NCBI GenBank assembly: GCA_002435835.1
Contig: DIVM01000258.1
Span: 1-9,818, forward strand
DNA from: Firmicutes bacterium UBA6132
GTDB taxonomy: Bacteria; Bacillota_A; Clostridia; Tissierellales; Sedimentibacteraceae
Direction of reading: 5' to 3'
Length of the DNA stretch: 9,818 nt
In this document: positions 6,443 to 9,818 of the stretch, in pieces
Position numbering within the stretch: position 1 is the first letter of the stretch
Layout: each line of letters begins with the position of its first letter
The notes under the pieces: generated by a model
Databases searched by the model: none
What the model was told of the DNA's origin: nothing
The model's input: only the letters and a program-made list of their open reading frames with translations
Translations under genes and position numbers: made by a program

Positions 6443-7165
6443 TTAATCCCCCTCATATTTTAAAAATTTAATTTCCATATCACTTAAATTAAGCCATTTT
6501 CCGGGTTTTAGATCACTCAATTCAATTTCTCCAAAACTTATTCGTTTTAAAGCTTTAACTTCATGTCCTACTGCATTAAACATTTTTCTTACTTGTCTGT
6601 TTTTTCCTTCATAAATACTTATTTCTACTTTCGAAGTATTATTAACACTTGTTAATAATTTTACATTTGCAGGAGCTGTTTTATAAAATTCATCAATTGT
6701 TACTCCTGTTTTAAGTTTGTTAATTGCCTCTTGACTTATATGGCCATCTATATCAGCTACATATGTTTTATATATATGATATTTAGGGTGCATAAGTTTA
6801 TTAGCTAAATCTCCATCGTTAGTCAGTAATAGTAAACCGGATGTATTATAATCAAGACGCCCTATAGGATAAATTCTTTCTTTAATATCAATTAAATCTA
6901 TCACTGTATCTCTGTTAAACTGATCTTTAACTGTAGTGACGTATCCTATAGGTTTATTTAATTTTATATAAATAAAATTTAAATTTTTATTTATTATTTT
7001 ATCATCAACTAAAACCACATCTTTTTCATCGTCTATTTTAGTTCCAAGTGTATTTATAACTACACCATTTACTTTAACTTTACCACTTAATATTAATTCT
7101 TCTGCTTTTCTTCTTGATGTTATTCCACAACTTGCTATATATTTTTGAAGCCTTTCTTCTCCCAT
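6443..7165 (-). CDS. rluB: 23S rRNA pseudouridine synthase RluB-type (RsuA/RluB/E/F family)
   Basis: This 240-residue cytosolic enzyme isomerises a specific uridine to pseudouridine in ribosomal RNA; in Bacillus the counterpart acts on 23S rRNA. An N-terminal S4 RNA-binding domain covers about residues 3-50 (LQKYIASCGITSRRKAEELI). The catalytic domain contains YPIGRLDYNTSGLLLLTNDG, with the catalytic Asp at 105. The conserved C-terminal segment EGKNRQVRKMF leads into VKALKRISFGEIEL. Assignment to RluB rather than RsuA rests on length and on position after scpB/dacF, so substrate is moderately certain. The ATG at 7165 has AAGGTAGG upstream. A probable promoter and an AT-rich inverted repeat lie between this gene and the dacF terminator. 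It is co-transcribed with mnmM. Confidence 0.92.
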   Translation of the reverse strand: MGEERLQKYIASCGITSRRKAEELILSGKVKVNGVVINTLGTKIDDEKDVVLVDDKIINKNLNFIYIKLNKPIGYVTTVKDQFNRDTVIDLIDIKERIYPIGRLDYNTSGLLLLTNDGDLANKLMHPKYHIYKTYVADIDGHISQEAINKLKTGVTIDEFYKTAPANVKLLTSVNNTSKVEISIYEGKNRQVRKMFNAVGHEVKALKRISFGEIELSDLKPGKWLNLSDMEIKFLKYEGD

Positions 7166-7176
7166 AATACCTACCT

Positions 7177-7199
7177 TATATATAATATGATTATATATA
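7177..7199. repeat. Perfect AT-only inverted repeat in front of rluB
   Basis: The ten-base arms TATATATAAT and ATTATATATA flank a three-base ATG spacer on the plus strand. The dyad abuts the -10 box and covers the predicted start of transcription, ending a few bases before the rluB ribosome site. It could be an operator or mRNA hairpin. With arms made only of A and T, promoter composition alone may explain it. Confidence 0.4.
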
Positions 7200-7227
7200 G
7201 TATAATATATTTATTTAAATTTGAAAA
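7199..7227 (-). promoter_or_regulatory. Predicted promoter of rluB-mnmM
   Basis: The minus strand carries TTTTCA (7227-7222), a 17-base spacer and TATACT (7204-7199), giving initiation near base 7192. An alternative perfect TATAAT lies at 7195-7190 but lacks a good -35 box. It sits immediately downstream of the dacF terminator, where a new unit should begin. Confidence 0.45.
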
Positions 7228-7230
7228 GGT

Positions 7231-7265
7231 AAAAAAACAGTTTGATATATATTCATATATCAAAC
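7231..7265 (-). terminator. Intrinsic terminator of gerW-dacF
   Basis: Perfect 11-base arms GTTTGATATAT (7240-7250) and ATATATCAAAC (7255-7265) enclose an ATTC loop. On the minus strand the stem is followed by TG and seven T's. It lies about 45 bases beyond the dacF stop. Confidence 0.85.
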
Positions 7266-7310
7266 CGTAAATTATTAATAATAAAAAGAACATAATACTC
7301 TTTATTAAAA

Positions 7311-8354
7311 TTATTTTTCTCCAACTAAATGTCCTGTAAAAATTACTTTATCTTTTAAGAATATTTGGTAAGTACCAAATTCAACATTATCATTACCACT
7401 ACTTTTTATAGGTTCTGTAATATTTGGAACAAATTTTATTTCGCTTTTTTCTTGTTCAGTTAATACACAACTAAACTTTTCCAAAGCAAAAACAGGTTCT
7501 CCCTTATTTGTTTTCGAAATAAATTGACCTTCATCAACTATGTTGTAATTTTTATAGTTTTCAAATGCCCAATCAAATATATTATAACTGTCTTGGAACC
7601 AACTGTTATCATTTAAAACAACTACTATTATTTCAGTATCATCTTTTTTAGCAGAAGCTGCTAAGCATCTTCCAGCTGCTTTTGTATATCCTATTTTTAT
7701 ACCGCTTCCATATTCATATTGATGTACTACTTTATTTTTATTGTACAAAACGGTATTTAAGCTATTTGCTTTATATAATTTAGCAGAAGCAATTTCACTA
7801 AAGACTTCATTTTCCATAGCATATTTGCTTATTAAAGCTAAATCATAAGCTGTTGTATAATGGCTATCATCATGAAGTCCACTAGGATTAGTAAAATTAG
7901 TATTATAGGCCCCAATTTCTTTTGCTTTTTTATTCATTTTATTTATAAAAGCATCTACATTATTATTACCTGCTTTATATGCAAGGACTGTTGCAGCATC
8001 ATTTCCAGAACGAAGCATTGTTCCATATAATAAATCTTTAATGGATACCTTTTGTTTTGGCTTTAAATATAAACTTGATCCTTCAATATTTGTACAGGAT
8101 TCTGGTATTTCAATTATTTTGTTTGTATCATTTAAATTCTCTATAGCTATAATTGTAGTCATTATTTTTGTAGTACTTGCCATAGGAAGTCTTTTATCAG
8201 CGTTATTAGAACATAATATCCTGCCAGATTTTGCATCCATAGCTATATATGACTGAGCATAAACGGGGGGTACTGCAAAAGCATTTATAAAATTACTTAT
8301 AAATAGAGTAATTAAAATTGTAAATATAAATATCTTATAAAACCTTTGTTTCAC
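7311..8354 (-). CDS. dacF: Serine-type D-alanyl-D-alanine carboxypeptidase (DacF-like, penicillin-binding protein, S11 family)
   Basis: This exported low-molecular-weight penicillin-binding protein trims the terminal D-Ala from peptidoglycan peptides; DacF acts in the spore cortex of bacilli. With the start chosen it has 347 residues and begins MKQRFYK followed by a hydrophobic stretch (about 8-26), a classical signal peptide with possible cleavage after AFA or VYA. The active serine is Ser60 in STTK (SxxK, Lys63) and SGN is at 116-118. The third motif, normally KTG, reads KIG at 220-222 within GSGIKIGYTKAAGRC. A short C-terminal beta domain (about 273-347) follows, with no obvious terminal amphipathic anchor. 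The GTG at 8354 is preferred over the ATG at 8375: AAAGGAGA precedes the GTG by about nine bases, while nothing suitable precedes the ATG. It overlaps gerW by 20 bases. Confidence 0.9.
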   Translation of the reverse strand: MKQRFYKIFIFTILITLFISNFINAFAVPPVYAQSYIAMDAKSGRILCSNNADKRLPMASTTKIMTTIIAIENLNDTNKIIEIPESCTNIEGSSLYLKPKQKVSIKDLLYGTMLRSGNDAATVLAYKAGNNNVDAFINKMNKKAKEIGAYNTNFTNPSGLHDDSHYTTAYDLALISKYAMENEVFSEIASAKLYKANSLNTVLYNKNKVVHQYEYGSGIKIGYTKAAGRCLAASAKKDDTEIIVVVLNDNSWFQDSYNIFDWAFENYKNYNIVDEGQFISKTNKGEPVFALEKFSCVLTEQEKSEIKFVPNITEPIKSSGNDNVEFGTYQIFLKDKVIFTGHLVGEK

Positions 8355-8721
8355 TGTTTCTCTTCTCCTTTGCATCTTTTATGACAGACATTATGTTTAG
8401 TATGGAAGAAGTTAAATCACTTGTTGTTGTTTCATTATTTATGTTTATTGTTTTTACATCTTCTTTTGTTTCATAAATAAGTATTTGTGGATTAAGTTGC
8501 AAATTAACATATGCTGCACCTGCAAAAGGCTTTAAATCAACGGATCTAAATTTTTTGTCTATATCGCTTCCTCCAATTACAAAATTCATATTTAATTTTG
8601 ATATTGCTAAATAATTAGAATTTTCATATGAAATTTTGCTGCTTATGAGTTTTTCGTTTTCTGTTAAATTATTAATATTGTCTAAAGTTGTTTTAATTAT
8701 ACTTTCTATATCCTTAGCCAT
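8335..8721 (-). CDS. gerW: GerW/YtfJ-family spore protein, short form
   Basis: This protein resembles the GerW (YtfJ) family of forespore-made proteins needed for normal spore germination. The family order is visible in 128 residues: an N-terminal helix with IKTTLDNINNL (9-19), the strand-turn FVIGGSD (47-53), then KPFAGAAYVNLQLNP (64-78) and a C-terminal helix SSILNIMSVIKDA (105-117). In typical YtfJ the segment after PF is a run of glycines (GGGSGGG-like); here it is reduced to AGAA, so this is a diverged form. An ATG exists at 8739, but the ATG at 8721 has AAAGGGG six bases upstream and is preferred. Its position after a YtfI-like gene and before dacF mirrors the ytfI-ytfJ pair of Bacillus and supports the call. 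A SigF-like promoter may precede it. Confidence 0.72.
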   Translation of the reverse strand: MAKDIESIIKTTLDNINNLTENEKLISSKISYENSNYLAISKLNMNFVIGGSDIDKKFRSVDLKPFAGAAYVNLQLNPQILIYETKEDVKTININNETTTSDLTSSILNIMSVIKDAKEKRNSETKVL

Positions 8722-8754
8722 AATTTTCCCCTTTTTCATTATTTATTTTAATAT

Positions 8755-8783
8755 TATTTTTCCCTAATATTTGAAAATTAAAC
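8755..8783 (-). promoter_or_regulatory. Possible forespore (SigF/SigG-type) promoter of gerW-dacF
   Basis: The minus strand reads GTTTA (8783-8779), 14 bases, then GGGAAAAATA (8764-8755). The -10 element fits the SigF consensus GGnnAnAHTR at every defined position, and the -35 fits four of five GYATA positions with spacing one base short. Forespore control would suit a spore-protein gene isolated by a terminator. AT-rich DNA makes such matches fairly easy, so confidence is modest. Confidence 0.35.
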
Positions 8784-8821
8784 ATAAAAAAGCACATTTC
8801 TTAAGAAATGTGCTTTTTTAT
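8784..8821 (-). terminator. Perfect 38-bp palindromic terminator overlapping the end of the YtfI-like gene
   Basis: The sequence is self-complementary from 8784 to 8821: a GCACATTTC arm, its complement, and A6/T6 tracts continuing as AT pairs. It would form a strong hairpin ending in six T's on either strand. The TAA stop of the upstream gene (8803-8801) lies at the dyad centre, so the last codons of that gene encode one arm of the stem. Confidence 0.9.
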
Positions 8822-9208
8822 AAGAGGATTTTTTAATACAATATTAACCACATTAAATTCTATGGCCATGGATGATTGATTATTGCAACTCTCTGGATAT
8901 AAATAAATATTTTTAATAAAGAAAATTCTAATTATTTTATCAAAATATTTTTTATATTTTTCAAATTTTTCATAATATGTAATATATCTTACTTTTGTTT
9001 TACGATTATGGTATTTGTTAAGAAGTTTTCTTATTAATACTTCATAATATAAGCATTTGTTATAACTATATATTTTTTTAAAAAATATGAAATCTATATT
9101 TACTATAACAAATGTAACAGCCAAATTAATTTTAAAGCTTAAAACAAAATTGAAATAAAAAAATAACAATCCCCCAATTATTATGATTAATAACGTAAGT
9201 AAACTCAT
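8801..9208 (-). CDS. Short membrane protein in the YtfI (DUF2953) position, apparently C-terminally shortened
   Basis: The function is unknown. The 135-residue product starts with a hydrophobic segment (about 2-22), then a second hydrophobic stretch (about 28-43), a Lys/Tyr-rich middle (58-95) and a last region, SSMAIEFNVVNIVL, that loosely resembles the start of the conserved C-terminal part of DUF2953 proteins. DUF2953 proteins (Bacillus YtfI) commonly lie beside ytfJ and run to about 200 residues, so this copy would lack roughly the last third. The reading frame ends inside a terminator hairpin and only about 60 bases remain before gerW, so the missing part is absent rather than frameshifted. 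It starts five bases after scpB with no well-spaced ribosome site (GGAG is 18 bases away), which suggests coupling to scpB translation. The family link rests mainly on position. Confidence 0.6.
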   Translation of the reverse strand: MSLLTLLIIIIGGLLFFYFNFVLSFKINLAVTFVIVNIDFIFFKKIYSYNKCLYYEVLIRKLLNKYHNRKTKVRYITYYEKFEKYKKYFDKIIRIFFIKNIYLYPESCNNQSSMAIEFNVVNIVLKNPLIKKHIS

Positions 9209-9213
9209 GGATG

Positions 9214-9753
9214 TTAAGCTTTATTCTCCTCGTCTTTTTCAATTTTTAAAGTTGGTAATTCTTCAATTGATTTTAAACCAAAATGTTTTAAAAATTCATC
9301 AGTTGTTGCATATAGTGTAGGTCTTCCTGGTTTATCAATTTTACCTACTTCTTTAATTAAACTTTTATCTATTAGTCCTTTTATTACATTTGAACATTTT
9401 ACTCCCCTTATTAATTCTATTTCAACTTTAGTGACAGGTTGTTCATAAGCTATTATGGACAGTGTTTCCATAGCAGCAGACGATAAACTTTTATTAACCT
9501 GCGTTTGAAGTAAATTTTGAATGAAATCAAAATTTTCTTTTTTAGTTGTAAGCTGATAAGAGTTACCAAATTTTTGAATTATTAAACCTCTTTCAGTATC
9601 TTGTTTGAAACTTTCGGACATCTGGTTTAATAATACAGTTAATTCATTTGTCCTTATATTTAAAATTTTTGATATTTCATTAATGTTTAAGGGCTCACCC
9701 CATGCAAACAGCAAAGATTCAATTATACTTTTTAAATTTTTATTGTTCATCAT
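9214..9753 (-). CDS. scpB: Segregation and condensation protein B
   Basis: ScpB is the winged-helix (kite) subunit that binds ScpA and, through it, the SMC ATPase in the condensin that organises and segregates the bacterial chromosome. The 179 residues match the usual length. Two winged-helix domains are evident: the N-terminal one opens with IESLLFAWGEPLNINEISKI (11-30). The C-terminal one carries the signatures IAYEQPVTKVEIELIRGV (101-118) and DKPGRPTLYATTDEFLKHFG (138-157). It ends with the typical IEELPTL. Tandem ATGs at 9753 and 9750 are both possible; AGGCAGGGA directly upstream fits either. It begins seven bases after the scpA stop and ends five bases before the YtfI-like gene, forming one operon. 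Confidence 0.95.
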   Translation of the reverse strand: MMNNKNLKSIIESLLFAWGEPLNINEISKILNIRTNELTVLLNQMSESFKQDTERGLIIQKFGNSYQLTTKKENFDFIQNLLQTQVNKSLSSAAMETLSIIAYEQPVTKVEIELIRGVKCSNVIKGLIDKSLIKEVGKIDKPGRPTLYATTDEFLKHFGLKSIEELPTLKIEKDEENKA

Positions 9754-9760
9754 TCCCTGC

Positions 9761-9818
9761 CTAAATAGTAATTATTAAAATATCTTGATATGTATCATTT
9801 TGAAAAATTCTAATACCT
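9761..9818 (-). CDS. scpA: Segregation and condensation protein A, last 18 codons (5' part outside window)
   Basis: On the minus strand, an open frame from base 9817 to a TAG stop at 9763-9761 encodes GIRIFQNDTYQDILIITI. A terminal 'Q-N/E-x-x-[YF]-x-D-I' strand like this is characteristic of ScpA C-termini, the segment that contacts the SMC head. The gene order scpA-scpB and the seven-base gap to scpB support the call. Too little is present for more detail. Confidence 0.75.
   Translation of the reverse strand, partial: GIRIFQNDTYQDILIITI

Noticed and set aside
8041..8256. Plus-strand open frame opposite dacF, hydrophobic
   Set aside because: Looks like a small membrane protein but lies fully opposite the SxxK region of dacF, with no ribosome site.
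1..9818. CRISPR array, mobile element, prophage, defence cassette or toxin-antitoxin pair
   Set aside because: No regularly spaced repeats, transposase or integrase motifs, paired short terminal repeats or unknown gene clusters were seen; nearly all coding space is assigned to known families.

Overview
The window is strongly AT-rich, and every convincing gene lies on the minus strand. Gene content points to an anaerobic, endospore-forming low-GC Firmicute (Clostridia/Tissierellia type). The evidence is a spore-protein GerW homologue, a sporulation-type D,D-carboxypeptidase, a ferredoxin-dependent 2-oxoacid oxidoreductase, the deoxyxylulose-phosphate isoprenoid enzyme IspH, and strong GGAGG ribosome sites. 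A genus such as Sedimentibacter would fit, but that is only an inference.

Read in the direction of transcription (high to low coordinates), there appear to be five transcription units separated by four intrinsic terminators. (1) scpA (last 18 codons only), scpB and a short membrane protein in the position of YtfI/DUF2953, ending in a perfect 38-bp palindromic terminator. (2) gerW (ytfJ) and dacF, a spore/cell-wall pair with a possible forespore-type promoter. (3) rluB and mnmM, modification enzymes for 23S rRNA and tRNA. (4) korD-korA-korB-korC, all four subunits of a 2-oxoacid:ferredoxin oxidoreductase, followed by an RpiR-family regulator with a SIS sugar-phosphate-binding domain. (5) cmk, plsC and ispH (5' part only), covering CMP phosphorylation, phosphatidic acid synthesis and the last step of isoprenoid precursor synthesis.

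Units 1-3 and 5 are a familiar clostridial housekeeping neighbourhood. Unit 4 is a self-contained catabolic/redox module with its own promoter and terminators. Upstream of korD is an 18-bp imperfect direct repeat in which 16 of 18 positions match. The copies are exactly 30 bp apart and the proximal copy covers the -35 box, so this is the best candidate operator in the window.

I see no CRISPR array, tRNA, rRNA, insertion sequence, prophage gene or obviously new multi-gene system. The observations worth a second look are local: the kor operator repeat, a YtfI-like protein whose stop codon sits at the centre of a terminator palindrome, a GerW protein lacking the usual glycine-rich loop, and unusual residues next to catalytic motifs in DacF (KIG for KTG) and IspH (DATCVK for DATCP). 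No gene-free stretch exceeds about 206 bases.
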